From contig NZ_BMFD01000011.1 in NCBI RefSeq assembly GCF_014637795.1, positions 62,001-126,000 of the forward strand: a DNA stretch of 64,000 bases, given 5' to 3'. Shown here one piece after another: positions 34,749-44,405 of the stretch. Below the pieces are notes generated by a model, which was not told where the DNA came from, searched no databases, and worked only from the letters and a program-made list of their open reading frames with translations. Each line of letters begins with the position of its first letter. Position 1 is the stretch's first letter. The stretch comes from Belliella aquatica (lineage in GTDB: Bacteria; Bacteroidota; Bacteroidia; Cytophagales; Cyclobacteriaceae). The position numbers and the translations under genes are program-made.

Positions 34749-37718
34749 ATGAGAAAAACTTACAAACTCTCGGCGGCAATTGTCTTGCTCTTCCTTTCGG
34801 TTGGGTGGTCATTTGCTCAGTACACGGTTACAGGAATCGTTACTGATAGCCGAACAGGAGAGCCTCTAATTGGGGCAAACATTTTGGTAAGAAATACCAC
34901 AACAGGTACAGTAGCTGATCTTGACGGTCGGTTTACACTCAACCTTAACAGTAACAACGAGACTGTTTTGGTAATTTCTTCTTTGGGCTATCTTAGTCAA
35001 ACATTTACAGTAAGTCCTTCAAACAACACTTTACAAGTAGAACTAAAAGAAGATGCTACTAACCTCGAAGAAGTCGTTATCACTGGGTTGGCATCTTCTG
35101 TGAAAAGGTCCAACTTGGCAAATGCTGTTTCTTCAGTTTCCGCAAAAGAATTGACGGGAACGACAACTATTCAAACAACAGACGGTGCTTTGTATGGTAA
35201 AATTGCAGGTGCAACTATCCGTTCCAATGGTGGTGCTCCAGGTGGTGGACTTTCTATTCAATTGAGAGGAATTTCAAGTTTGTCAGGAGCTTCACAACCT
35301 TTAATAATTTTAGATGGTGTTTATATCAATAATTCTTTCCAAAGAACTGGCCGAGCTGCTGTCACTGGTGCAGGTGGAGCAAATCAAGATGATGGTTCGA
35401 ATAGACTTGCAGATCTTAACCCAGCAGATATTGAATCCATTGAGGTTTTGAAAGGGCCTTCAGCCGCAGCTATCTACGGAACTAGAGCTAATGCTGGGGT
35501 AATCATTATCACTACAAAAAGAGGAACAGAAGGTAAAACCAAAGTTTCCCTCTCTCAAGACATTGGATTTGCTCAGCCATTAAGGTTGTTAGGTGTTGAT
35601 GATTGGAACGAAGAGAAAATCAATTTTTTCTTTCCTGCTACTAATAACAGAAGAGAAATTGAGTTAGAAAGATTTAGACAAGGAGATAAAATTGATTACG
35701 AGGATTATTTCTATAATAATACTGCACTCTTGAGTAATACAAGGTTGACGGTAACAGGAGGAACCGATAAAACAAAGTTCTTTGTCTCAGGTAATATTAC
35801 ATCAGAGGATGGTACAGTAAAAAACACAGGTTTTGACCGATACTCAATAAGAGCAAATATTGATCACAAAATATCTAACAATATTCGATTGGGTGTTTCT
35901 TCAAACTACATCAAATCACAAACAGATAGAGGTTTTACAGGAAATCAAAACAATTCAGGGGCAAGTATAGGATATAGTATTGCATATGTTCCGAATTACT
36001 TCGATTTGAGACCGGTGAATGGTGTGTATCCTAATAACCCATATTTCGCTGAAAATCCAGTTGCTTTGACAGATAATGCTGTGAACACTTCAGAAGTCAA
36101 CAGATTTGTTCAGGCTTTTAACTTGGATATTGATTTATTGAAAACAAGCAAAAGCTTTTTGAAAGCAAACATTGCAGGTGGGTTAGATTTTTTACAAAAC
36201 TCTACCATGGTGTATTTACCAGAGTTTTTACAATCTCAAGCAGCTTCAGCAAATCCTGGAGATGTTTTGATCGGCAAGCAAGAAAGTTTCAATACAAACT
36301 TCCAAGCAGCCTTAATCTACAATTGGAATTTGGGTAGTGTGAATATGAACTCTCAAGCTGGTTTAGTAAGATTAGACTTCAACAATAGCTCTCTTTTCAA
36401 TAGAGGTAGAGGCTTAGTTCCTGGTCAAACTAATTTAAGACAAGCGAATGTCCAAGAAATCAATGAAAACTTTGTTAGTGAAATCCAAGAAGCAGGTGTG
36501 TTTTTACAACAAGAAGCAAATTGGGATGATAAAGTGATCGGTACATTAGGTATCAGATGGGATAAGTCTACTTTAAATGGTGATGCAAATAAGTTTTATG
36601 CATTCCCAAGAGCTTCCTTAGCAATAAATCTTGCCAATTTTGATTTCTTCAGTTCAAGCTTTGTGAATCAGTTAAAGCCAAGAATTGCATATGGAGAGAC
36701 GGCTGGCCCAGTAGCTTTTGGAAGTATTTATACACCATTGATAGGTGCCAATATTGGGGGCTTACTAGGCTCTGTAGTTTCTACTCAATTTGGAAACGAA
36801 GGGATATTTCCTGAGACTGCGACAGAATTGGAGTTTGGTGTAGATGCTGGATTCTTCAATAATAGAATCGGTATTGAGGCTACCTATTACGTCAAAAACA
36901 CACAGAACAACATCCAAAACTTGAATTTATCTCCTGCCGCAGGTGTCAATACAACACCTAGCAACGAAGCTGAATTACAGAATAAAGGTTTTGAATTAGG
37001 GATCTCTGGAACTGTAGTAGACAAGTCAAATTTTAGATGGTTCTCAAGAGTTCTATACTGGCAGAATAGAGTACTTCTTACTAGATTAGGAATTCCAACA
37101 TATACTGCAGGAGCTTTTGGTGCTGGTCTAGGTACTTTCTTATATGCAGAAGGCTTTGCACCAACTACCATCGTGGGAACACCCGCTGACCCAAGTGTTC
37201 CAGGAGGATTTACCGTTTGGGGAAATGCCCAACCAAAATTCAATATGTCGTTCTACAATACATTTAGTATTCAGAAGAATCTTGAAGTTTCATTCCTTTT
37301 GGATTGGAGACAAGGTGGAGACAATATCAACTTAACCTCTTTCTTGTCTGATGGTGGAGGTACTACAAATGGCTGGTTTGATGATGACAATGGTGATGGC
37401 ATTCCAAATGGAAGACAAAGAGCACCTGCTCCACATAACAATGCTGCAAGATGGGTTCAAGACGCATCTTTTGTGAAAGTTAGAGAAATTGGTATTTACT
37501 ATACTGTTCCTAAGGCAACAGTAGCAAGTACTTTCGGAGGTTCTTTAGAAAATATCAAATTGGGCGTTTCGGCAAATAATGTATTCTTATTCACAAAATA
37601 TGAAGGCTATGATCCAGAAACATCAACATTCGGTGCTCAATCTGTTGCAAACAATGTGGATATAGCTCCTTATCCTACTCCTAGAAGAATTTTCTTCCAT
37701 GTGACACTTGATTTTTAA
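34749..37718 (+). CDS. susC: SusC/RagA-type TonB-dependent outer-membrane transporter
   Basis: 989 residues. After a signal peptide (ending SFAQ, residue 24) comes a carboxypeptidase-D-like beta-sandwich (residues 25-105: VTGIVTDSRTGEPLIGANIL), then the plug (NAVSSVSAKELTGT, LRGISSLSGASQPLIILDGV, ESIEVLKGPSAAAIYGTRAN) and a 22-strand barrel that ends in RIFFHVTLDF. Such proteins take up glycans or peptides over the outer membrane with TonB energy, closed by a SusD lid. The next gene is its SusD partner. The short sequence between the plug and the glucan genes does not reveal the ligand. Confidence 0.95.
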   Translation: MRKTYKLSAAIVLLFLSVGWSFAQYTVTGIVTDSRTGEPLIGANILVRNTTTGTVADLDGRFTLNLNSNNETVLVISSLGYLSQTFTVSPSNNTLQVELKEDATNLEEVVITGLASSVKRSNLANAVSSVSAKELTGTTTIQTTDGALYGKIAGATIRSNGGAPGGGLSIQLRGISSLSGASQPLIILDGVYINNSFQRTGRAAVTGAGGANQDDGSNRLADLNPADIESIEVLKGPSAAAIYGTRANAGVIIITTKRGTEGKTKVSLSQDIGFAQPLRLLGVDDWNEEKINFFFPATNNRREIELERFRQGDKIDYEDYFYNNTALLSNTRLTVTGGTDKTKFFVSGNITSEDGTVKNTGFDRYSIRANIDHKISNNIRLGVSSNYIKSQTDRGFTGNQNNSGASIGYSIAYVPNYFDLRPVNGVYPNNPYFAENPVALTDNAVNTSEVNRFVQAFNLDIDLLKTSKSFLKANIAGGLDFLQNSTMVYLPEFLQSQAASANPGDVLIGKQESFNTNFQAALIYNWNLGSVNMNSQAGLVRLDFNNSSLFNRGRGLVPGQTNLRQANVQEINENFVSEIQEAGVFLQQEANWDDKVIGTLGIRWDKSTLNGDANKFYAFPRASLAINLANFDFFSSSFVNQLKPRIAYGETAGPVAFGSIYTPLIGANIGGLLGSVVSTQFGNEGIFPETATELEFGVDAGFFNNRIGIEATYYVKNTQNNIQNLNLSPAAGVNTTPSNEAELQNKGFELGISGTVVDKSNFRWFSRVLYWQNRVLLTRLGIPTYTAGAFGAGLGTFLYAEGFAPTTIVGTPADPSVPGGFTVWGNAQPKFNMSFYNTFSIQKNLEVSFLLDWRQGGDNINLTSFLSDGGGTTNGWFDDDNGDGIPNGRQRAPAPHNNAARWVQDASFVKVREIGIYYTVPKATVASTFGGSLENIKLGVSANNVFLFTKYEGYDPETSTFGAQSVANNVDIAPYPTPRRIFFHVTLDF

Positions 37719-37736
37719 TCTCAAAATAGAAGAAAA

Positions 37737-39113
37737 ATGAAAAAGTTTAATTTATATATGACCCTTGCAATACTCATAGGAATGGGTGTTTGGGGATGTA
37801 ATCCTTTGCAGTTGGATGATATTGAAGATCCAAACAACCCATCTGTATCGAGTGTATCTAATAATGCCACAAAACCTCAGATTCAATTTGTTCTTACTGG
37901 ACTTGAATCTAGACATAGAGGATATGTTACAAACGTCTCACAGGCATGGAATACTTTTGGAAGAGAAATTTGGTATTTGAATGGATCTGATCCAAGATTT
38001 CAGACCGACTGGCTTGGTCAGAATGGAAGAGTTCCTGATAATTCTTACTTTGGTTTTGGAAATACAGGTGGTGGTTCCTATGCGGCGCCATATCAAGCTA
38101 TAAATCAAGCTAACGTTTTGATATCTGCTGCTGCAAATGCATCTATCTTGACAGAATCGGAAAGAAGAGCTGTAAGTGGATTTGCTAAAATGATTCAAGG
38201 ATACCAATTTATGATTCCTGCAAATTTTGTTTATGAAAATGGAATTAGAATTGATGTAACAGATCCATTGAATCCGGGACCATTTGTGCCTTATAATGAA
38301 GCTATGGATCATGTCAAAAATGTACTTGATGCTGCTGAACTTGATTTCGCGGCTGCGGGAACAGGGAATTTCCCTTTTAAATTGACTCCTGGATTTGCAC
38401 AATTCAACACAATAGCAGGATTACGCCAAGTAAATAATGCTATTTTGGCAAGAGCTAATGCATATAGAAAAGACTGGCCTGGTGTTTTAACTGCTTTAAA
38501 CGCTTCGTTCATGAATCTCAATGGAAGCTTAACTGCTGGACCAGCACATCCATATGTAGGTCCACCAGATGCATTTAACCCACTATTCTATGTGCCAAAT
38601 GCTGCTACAAACACAATTATTGTTGTGCACCCTTCAGTTTTAGATGATGCTACTCCGAATGATAATAGATTAGCTAAATTCTTTCTGAGAACAAATCCTG
38701 TAACTGTTTCTACTGATGCAGGTACTTTGACTGGAACACATCAAGATGCAAGATGGCCTAGCAATACAACGTCAATTACTTTCATTAAAAATGAAGAATT
38801 GATATTACTGAAAGCAGAAGCACATGCTAACCTTGATCAATTCGCAGATGCTGTTGCAGCGATCAATATTATCAGAAATGCAGCTGGAATCGGTCCTTAC
38901 ACTGGACTTACCACAAGAGCTGCTTTGATTGATGAAATCCTTTATCAAAGAAGATATTCCTTGTGGGCAGAACCTTGGGGACATCGCTGGATTGATGCAA
39001 GAAGATATGACAAGTTAGACGAAATCCCTACTTCTTATGATAGTGGGACAATATTTATGCAGTTTCCTCATCCTCAAGCAGAATTAAGCTGGGATCAGTA
39101 TTCAGGAAATTAA
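37737..39113 (+). CDS. susD: SusD/RagB-type nutrient-binding lipoprotein
   Basis: 458 residues with a lipobox, MGVWGCNPLQ, so it is anchored on the cell surface. The TPR-type helical core is visible in the N-terminal half, and the C-terminal signature of the family is plain: NEELILLKAEAHANLDQF, INIIRNAAGIGPYTGL, LIDEILYQRRYSLWAEPWGH and RWIDARRYDKLDEIP. It starts 18 bases after susC and should form the binding lid of that transporter. A strong terminator follows. No glycosidase or sulfatase with a signal peptide is adjacent, so the ligand is open. Confidence 0.93.
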   Translation: MKKFNLYMTLAILIGMGVWGCNPLQLDDIEDPNNPSVSSVSNNATKPQIQFVLTGLESRHRGYVTNVSQAWNTFGREIWYLNGSDPRFQTDWLGQNGRVPDNSYFGFGNTGGGSYAAPYQAINQANVLISAAANASILTESERRAVSGFAKMIQGYQFMIPANFVYENGIRIDVTDPLNPGPFVPYNEAMDHVKNVLDAAELDFAAAGTGNFPFKLTPGFAQFNTIAGLRQVNNAILARANAYRKDWPGVLTALNASFMNLNGSLTAGPAHPYVGPPDAFNPLFYVPNAATNTIIVVHPSVLDDATPNDNRLAKFFLRTNPVTVSTDAGTLTGTHQDARWPSNTTSITFIKNEELILLKAEAHANLDQFADAVAAINIIRNAAGIGPYTGLTTRAALIDEILYQRRYSLWAEPWGHRWIDARRYDKLDEIPTSYDSGTIFMQFPHPQAELSWDQYSGN

Positions 39114-39122
39114 ATTTTATAA

Positions 39123-39150
39123 AAAAGGAGGAGTTTTTACTCCTCCTTTT
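39123..39150. terminator. Bidirectional terminator after susD
   Basis: AAAAGGAGGAG (39123-39133) pairs perfectly with CTCCTCCTTTT (39140-39150), with T-rich tails on both strands. It closes susCD on the plus strand and the Gfo/Idh gene on the minus strand. Confidence 0.92.
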
Positions 39151-39187
39151 TACTTTGAAAAGTTTTTTTACTTTTAGAACATTCAAA

Positions 39188-40369
39188 TCAAACCCATCTT
39201 TGAGGGAGACCATCTTTCAAAGATTTATTTGCCATTGCTACAGCTATTGCTGTATTACCACCATTCATTACATTTGAGTACGGAATACGTCCAGTTTCCA
39301 AACATTCAAATAAGTCTTGAAGTGCGTAAAAAGTACCATCTTTGAGAGGTTCTGTCACTAATTTTATACCTTTTCGATTATCTGACCATTCTAACTTAGT
39401 TGCGCCAGATACGCCATCTACTTGTTGCAACTCTTTTAAATGCTCTGGCTCAGGATAGAAATATCCGTCATTCATCAAAAGCGAAATTGTTCCTTTATTT
39501 CCCTTAATTTTAAAAATATATCCTTCGTATTGATTGCTGCATGTAGCTCCATAATTGCCAATTATACCTGCATCATTATACCTAACTGTCGCTTGGACAT
39601 TATCAAAAGTTTCTCGACCATCTTTAAAATGATCAATACCGCCCGTTGCATAAATACTGCTTGGGACTGTGTCAAAAGCCCAATGAACGAAGTCCATTTG
39701 ATGGGAGAGGAGTTCTGCAACCAAACCTCCTGAGTACTCCTCATACATTCTCCAATTGACTTGCCTTTCCAACTCAGGGCTTGGCACATGACGCCTCCAA
39801 TTGTGATTTCTGTCCCATCTTGCCTCTACTTGTGTAACTTCTCCAAGATAGCCGGATTGGATGTAATCTTTCACTTTAAAATAGAGTGGTGAATATCGGT
39901 ATTGATGTCCCACTTGAATAACTTGCTTTGGAAGCTGTTGGTGAATTTTTTGAAGTTCTAGAGCTTGTTCAGCTGTATGGGTCATGGCTTTCTCTAGGTA
40001 AATATGTTTACCAGCTTGTAAAGCAGTTTTTGCATGTTCAAAATGCATGGAAAGCGGTGTAGCTATCATTATGACATCTACATTTTTATAATCGGCCATT
40101 TCTCTATGGTCCTTGAAAACCTTAATCTTAGAATCCAAGCCCTTTTTTCTTGCATTTTGAACCCTGAAATCTAAAGTTTCACAAATAGCTGTTACAGTAA
40201 ATTGATCGGGCATCTGAGATAATACGCCATGCAGGCCCGAACCTCGATCGCCATAGCCGAGTATTCCTACTTTATAATTCTTTTTTAAGTGTTGATGAAT
40301 GGAAAAAGCAGGAATTGCTGTACTTAAACCAAGCACAGCTCCAGCTTTCATAAAATCTCTTCTTTTCAA
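39188..40369 (-). CDS. Exported Gfo/Idh/MocA-family oxidoreductase
   Basis: 393 residues. The start is TTG at 40369: it gives a twin-arginine signal (KRRDFMKAGAVLGL), while the first ATG downstream would cut the two arginines off, so TTG is preferred. The Rossmann part has YKVGILGYGDRGSGLHG and the family EKAMTHTAEQA motif with the conserved Glu-Lys, and the C-terminal Gfo/Idh/MocA domain follows (NRNHNWRRHVPSPELERQVN). Exported with its NAD(P) cofactor folded in, it should oxidise or reduce a sugar in the periplasm. It is 84 bases downstream of uxuA, probably in one transcript. Confidence 0.9.
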   Translation of the reverse strand: MKRRDFMKAGAVLGLSTAIPAFSIHQHLKKNYKVGILGYGDRGSGLHGVLSQMPDQFTVTAICETLDFRVQNARKKGLDSKIKVFKDHREMADYKNVDVIMIATPLSMHFEHAKTALQAGKHIYLEKAMTHTAEQALELQKIHQQLPKQVIQVGHQYRYSPLYFKVKDYIQSGYLGEVTQVEARWDRNHNWRRHVPSPELERQVNWRMYEEYSGGLVAELLSHQMDFVHWAFDTVPSSIYATGGIDHFKDGRETFDNVQATVRYNDAGIIGNYGATCSNQYEGYIFKIKGNKGTISLLMNDGYFYPEPEHLKELQQVDGVSGATKLEWSDNRKGIKLVTEPLKDGTFYALQDLFECLETGRIPYSNVMNGGNTAIAVAMANKSLKDGLPQRWV

Positions 40370-40453
40370 GGTTAATTTGGTTTTAGGTTTGGAAAAGTAA
40401 GGTACTTAGAAATTTCTCGCATCTGAATTAATTCTTTGTGAGCGGTATAAATT

Positions 40454-41614
40454 CTAATATTTACAAAACAGAATTCCCTCTTCCACACCTCTTATTTCTG
40501 CTAAGCCCTTTAATCTTCCTATTGCTGAATAGCCAGGATTTGTGGTTTTTTTGAGATCATCAAGCATTTGGTGACCATGGTCAGGACGCATAGGCAATGA
40601 CTTCTGACGTTTTTGCTGAACAACAATCAATTCAGCAATAACGCTTGCCATTGGCACATCTCCATCTAGGTGATTTTCTTCGTGAAAATTACCTAAATCA
40701 TCTCTTTTAGTACTTCTGAGGTGAATAAAATGAATGCGATCTCCAAATTCTTTCACCATAGTGGGCAAGTCATTTTCGGCTAATACTCCATAAGAACCTG
40801 TACAAAATGTAATACCATTGTATGCACTTGGATTGCCTGATATGAGTCTTCTTATGTCTCTAGAGGTGCTCATCACACGTGGTAATCCGAAAACATCGAA
40901 AGGAGGATCATCAGGATGTATCGCTAAAAAAACTTTATTTTCTTCCGCAGTTGGAACAATATTATTAAGAAATAACTTTAAATTCTCTTCTAGTTCTTTT
41001 CTCCCAATGCCGCTATACGTATCCAATGCGTCTTGAAACTGTCCTAATGTAAAACCTATCTCTGAACCAGGAAGACCTTTCAATATATTTGCAATGAGCT
41101 CTTCTTTTTCACCTTCGCTAATATTTTTGAAATATTGAAGTGCTCTTGATAATTCATCATCCGAATAATCACTTTCAGAACCTGGCCTTTTCAAAATATA
41201 AACATCAAAAGCAACGATCGCATTTTTCTCAAATCTTAACGCCTTCGCTTTGTTTGGTAGTTCAAAAAAGAGATTGGTTCTTGTCCAGTCGAGAATCGGC
41301 ATAAAATTATAACAGACCGTATGAATTCCTTCAGCAGCCAGATTCTGAATACTTTGCTTATAATTTTCTATATAGACTTTGAAATTCCCACTTCTGGTTT
41401 TTATATTTTCATGTACTGGAATAGACTCAACAACTGACCAATTGAGACCAACAGCTTCAATTTCATTTTTTCTAGTTTTTATTTCCTCTCTACTCCAAAC
41501 CTCACCATTTGGTATATGGTGTAAGGCAGAAACAACGCCAGTGGCACCAGCTTGCCGTATATCCCACAGGCTTACAGGATCATTAGAACCATACCAGCGC
41601 ATAGTTTGCTCCAT
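40454..41614 (-). CDS. uxuA: Mannonate dehydratase
   Basis: 386 residues from the ATG at 41614, chosen because UxuA proteins begin with MxxTxRWYG-like residues ([20 protein letters not shown]). ATG at 41635 and TTG at 41677 are upstream alternatives. Family features include [73 protein letters not shown] and GHQMLDDL. Known reaction: D-mannonate to 2-keto-3-deoxygluconate, with Fe2+ or Mn2+. It belongs to hexuronate breakdown together with the SDR at 46014. A LacI-type operator lies between it and the divergent LacI gene. Confidence 0.95.
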   Translation of the reverse strand: MEQTMRWYGSNDPVSLWDIRQAGATGVVSALHHIPNGEVWSREEIKTRKNEIEAVGLNWSVVESIPVHENIKTRSGNFKVYIENYKQSIQNLAAEGIHTVCYNFMPILDWTRTNLFFELPNKAKALRFEKNAIVAFDVYILKRPGSESDYSDDELSRALQYFKNISEGEKEELIANILKGLPGSEIGFTLGQFQDALDTYSGIGRKELEENLKLFLNNIVPTAEENKVFLAIHPDDPPFDVFGLPRVMSTSRDIRRLISGNPSAYNGITFCTGSYGVLAENDLPTMVKEFGDRIHFIHLRSTKRDDLGNFHEENHLDGDVPMASVIAELIVVQQKRQKSLPMRPDHGHQMLDDLKKTTNPGYSAIGRLKGLAEIRGVEEGILFCKY

Positions 41615-41741
41615 TTTGTATATTTCTTTCTTCATTTTATCAAGTTGCTTTTGGTATTTTGAGTCTTTGTGTTTCAAATTATTAACATTTAATTTTACGC
41701 AAAAAAAGGCCTTAAATAGCTACAGTTTAATATTTTTATGT

Positions 41742-41753
41742 GCAATCGTTTCC
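41742..41753. promoter_or_regulatory. LacI-type operator candidate (uxuA and lacI)
   Basis: The plus strand reads GCAATCGTTTCC and its complement GGAAACGATTGC. It differs from the site at 30616 in one base, and lies between the divergent uxuA gene and the LacI gene at 41803, close to 50 bases before the latter. Confidence 0.6.
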
Positions 41754-41802
41754 GAAAAATTAATCATATTTGAATCCTTTATTGCTTAAATATTAAAACG
41801 AA

Positions 41803-42816
41803 ATGGCTGAAATCACAATCAAATACTTGGCTCAAAAACTGAATCTAGCTCCTTCTACAGTTTCTAGAGCCTTGAATGACAGTCATGAAATTAGTGATGC
41901 TACCAAAATGAAGGTATTGGCTTTAGCAGAGGAATTGAATTTTCAACCTAATCCATATGCACGAAGTCTCAGAGAACAAAAAAGTAAAACTATAGGTGTC
42001 ATTATTCCTGAGCGGATCAATAATTTTTTCAGTCAAGTCATTGATGGAATGGAATCCGTCACTCGAGCTTATGGATATCATTTACTTGTTTACAATTCAA
42101 ATGAAGATACCGAACAAGAAAAAAACATTCTTTCCTTGCTAATAGGTGGGAGAGTTGATGCTATTGTAATGTCAATTTCTAGATTTGACCAAAAGTCAGA
42201 TCATATAGATAAGTTAAAGAAAAGAAATACGCCTGTTGTATTTTTTGATAGAATTTCCACCAATTTCCCTACCACAAAATTCATTACCAATGATTATGAA
42301 GTAGGCTATCAGGGTACAGTCCATTTGATCGAAAAAGGGTGTAAAAAAATCTTATTCTTAATGCTCTCTAATGAAAACTCAAACGGTATAGAAAGATTAA
42401 GAGGATTTAAGGATGCACTTAAAAAGAAAAATATAACTTTTGAAGCAAATTGGGTCATAGAATGCAGCCATTCTGATGAAAAAAATATTGCACTCTTAGA
42501 AAGTATATTTTATAAGCTTGACCGACCCGACGGTGTACTTGCATCAGTGGAGAAATTGGCCTTGGCAACTTACCGAGCTTTGTCTAGAACCCACATTAAA
42601 ATTCCTGAGCAAGTTCGAGTGGTGAGTTTTTCTAATATGAAAATTGCGGACTTACTTCATCCTCCTTTGACTACAATCTCTCAGCCTGCTTATGAAATTG
42701 GTGAAGAATGTGCGAAACTCTTGATTAAAAAATTAACAAAAAAGAATCAGCCGGATCTTGAGGATAAAATTGTGACGATTCCATCAGTTTTTACTGAAAG
42801 GGAAAGTTCAAAATAA
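41803..42816 (+). CDS. LacI-family transcriptional regulator of the uxu region
   Basis: 337 residues. The N-terminal helix-turn-helix is EITIKYLAQKLNLAPSTVSR with recognition helix PSTVSRALNDSHE, and the effector domain carries KTIGVIIPERINNFFSQVID, GGRVDAIVMSISRFD and FFDRISTNFPTTKFI. It lies divergent from uxuA with a palindrome between them, and two similar palindromes lie before the DUF1080 and SDR genes 3 kb away, so it is the likely regulator of both. By analogy the inducer would be a hexuronate intermediate; this is not shown by the sequence. Confidence 0.93.
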   Translation: MAEITIKYLAQKLNLAPSTVSRALNDSHEISDATKMKVLALAEELNFQPNPYARSLREQKSKTIGVIIPERINNFFSQVIDGMESVTRAYGYHLLVYNSNEDTEQEKNILSLLIGGRVDAIVMSISRFDQKSDHIDKLKKRNTPVVFFDRISTNFPTTKFITNDYEVGYQGTVHLIEKGCKKILFLMLSNENSNGIERLRGFKDALKKKNITFEANWVIECSHSDEKNIALLESIFYKLDRPDGVLASVEKLALATYRALSRTHIKIPEQVRVVSFSNMKIADLLHPPLTTISQPAYEIGEECAKLLIKKLTKKNQPDLEDKIVTIPSVFTERESSK

Positions 42817-42822
42817 TAAAAA

Positions 42823-42855
42823 AACCTTGACACTTTTTCTAAAAGCGTCAAGGTT
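42823..42855. terminator. Terminator after the second LacI gene
   Basis: AACCTTGAC (42823-42831) pairs with GTCAAGGTT (42847-42855) six bases after the stop. A run of A residues before the stem would provide a U-tail for minus-strand transcripts; the plus-strand tail (ATAAAAAG) is weak. Confidence 0.7.
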
Positions 42856-42983
42856 ATAAAAAGTATATAAAGTTTTAAATGTATATCCATTTTTAAACTA
42901 GTTGCCATTAAAAATAATCTAGTTCCTATATTTGAAGTACTGTGGATACTTAGCTGTCGACACATGTGTGCCTAGTTGACAAC

Positions 42984-43015
42984 TATCCTTAAGATTATTT
43001 GTGATAAAATTACAT
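42984..43015. repeat. Intergenic dispersed repeat, copy 2
   Basis: This 32-base stretch matches 4951-4982 at 30 positions in the same orientation, including the core AAGATTATTTGTGATAAAAT. It lies in the 228-base gap between the convergent LacI and Gfo/Idh genes, about 38 kb from the first copy. No ORF covers either copy. Confidence 0.6.
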
Positions 43016-43044
43016 CCTAGTGTCAATGCGGAAAATCTAAAGCT

Positions 43045-44394
43045 TTATATTTTCGGCTCCCAACCTTTTTCATATTCTCTTGACCACAAAGCCATTCCTT
43101 TTCGATTGTAAATGTGTCCATTACTTGTATTACAATCGAAATTCTCACCGATTCTAGAAGATATATTTGCTAAATGACAAAGTAAAGTACTTTTTGCCCC
43201 TTCATCAATTGGTGATCGTTGAGTCACTTTTCCTCTTATACTGTCCAAGAAATTGATCACATGCTGGGAACTCATATCTCCACCACCGCCTAAACCTGTG
43301 CTTCCTTCTTTTCCTGTAGATTTGACTTCTTTAATTAACTTTCCATCAACATCAAATAATCTGTAGAGTCCTCTATTTACAAAGACAGAACCTTTGGTAC
43401 CAAAGATTATTGTTCCCCGGTCTGAGCCGTACATGTTGTAATTATTTCTGCTTTTTCCATCCCACATGATGGTTTTATTATCATCAAATTTAAATGTAGC
43501 AAGCATAGTATCGTACATTTCCCATCCGTCTTCTGAAAAGTGATATTTTCCAGAATCTACTGCAACATGATTAGGGAAGTCAACTTGAAGTGCCCATCTA
43601 GCAACATCAAGTTCATGGGTGGCATTATTACCCGTCTCTGCTGTACCAAAATCCCATCCATACCAATGCCAATTGTAATCCCAAGTATCATGCATATAGC
43701 CTTTTCTTGGAGATGGACCTTGGTATAATTCCCAATCTAATCCCTCAGGAGGAGATGCTGGAGTAGGAATAGGAACTTCTTTTCTTCCGTTACTATAAAA
43801 AGCCGTGGCTGTATAGGGATTGCCAATCACTCCATTATGAATTTCTTTAATAATTTCAATAGTATGGTCAGAGGAGCGTTGTTGATTACCCATTTGAACT
43901 ACCTTTCCATATTTTTTTTGATACTCTACGAGCAATTCACCTTCACGGGGATTGTGACTACATGGCTTTTCTACATAGACATTTTTGCCAGCTTCTAATG
44001 CTAACCAAGTACCAGGCGCATGCCAATGATCTGGAGTAGCATTGATAATAGCATCTACACTTTTGTCTTCAATAACCTTAAAAAAGCTGTTTTCTAGCTT
44101 GGGTGAGTAATTGAGCCTTTTGGAGAAAATGCTACCAGCATTTTCTCTTTGTGATTTCATCACGTCGCAGAGATAACTCAAATTGATATTACTTTTCTCG
44201 TCGCTTAAAGGTGGAATAAATGCCTCAAGTCTTCTACCAAGTCCAATAATCGCCACGTTTATTCTATCATTAGCTCCTAGAATATTTCCATAACTCTTGG
44301 CGGAAAAACCCAATGACCCTAAAGAGGAAATGCCTGCAGATAGGAGGGTGGTTTTTTTTATAAAATCTCTACGGGATGATGATTTATTACTCAT
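43045..44394 (-). CDS. Exported Gfo/Idh/MocA-family oxidoreductase
   Basis: 449 residues with a twin-arginine signal (SSRRDFIKKTTLLSAGIS). Rossmann features are INVAIIGLGRRLEAFIPPL and the conserved NVYVEKPCSHNPREGE, where Glu-Lys is characteristic. The C-terminal domain contains RWALQVDFPNHVAVDSGKY and YNWHWYGWDFGTAETGNNAT. It is a longer paralogue type than the gene at 39188. It begins 12 bases after the double-DUF1080 lipoprotein gene, and that pairing is common in Bacteroidota. Families of this kind act in making or breaking 3-keto-sugars, but the present substrate is not known. Confidence 0.91.
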   Translation of the reverse strand: MSNKSSSRRDFIKKTTLLSAGISSLGSLGFSAKSYGNILGANDRINVAIIGLGRRLEAFIPPLSDEKSNINLSYLCDVMKSQRENAGSIFSKRLNYSPKLENSFFKVIEDKSVDAIINATPDHWHAPGTWLALEAGKNVYVEKPCSHNPREGELLVEYQKKYGKVVQMGNQQRSSDHTIEIIKEIHNGVIGNPYTATAFYSNGRKEVPIPTPASPPEGLDWELYQGPSPRKGYMHDTWDYNWHWYGWDFGTAETGNNATHELDVARWALQVDFPNHVAVDSGKYHFSEDGWEMYDTMLATFKFDDNKTIMWDGKSRNNYNMYGSDRGTIIFGTKGSVFVNRGLYRLFDVDGKLIKEVKSTGKEGSTGLGGGGDMSSQHVINFLDSIRGKVTQRSPIDEGAKSTLLCHLANISSRIGENFDCNTSNGHIYNRKGMALWSREYEKGWEPKI

Positions 44395-44405
44395 GTTTGA
44401 ATAGG

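Noticed and set aside
37938-38402. 154-residue minus-strand ORF inside susD
   Set aside because: It lies opposite a clear SusD gene and has no motif of its own.
42984-43015. Dispersed repeat as a CRISPR repeat
   Set aside because: Only single copies are found at each place, with no array and no cas genes.
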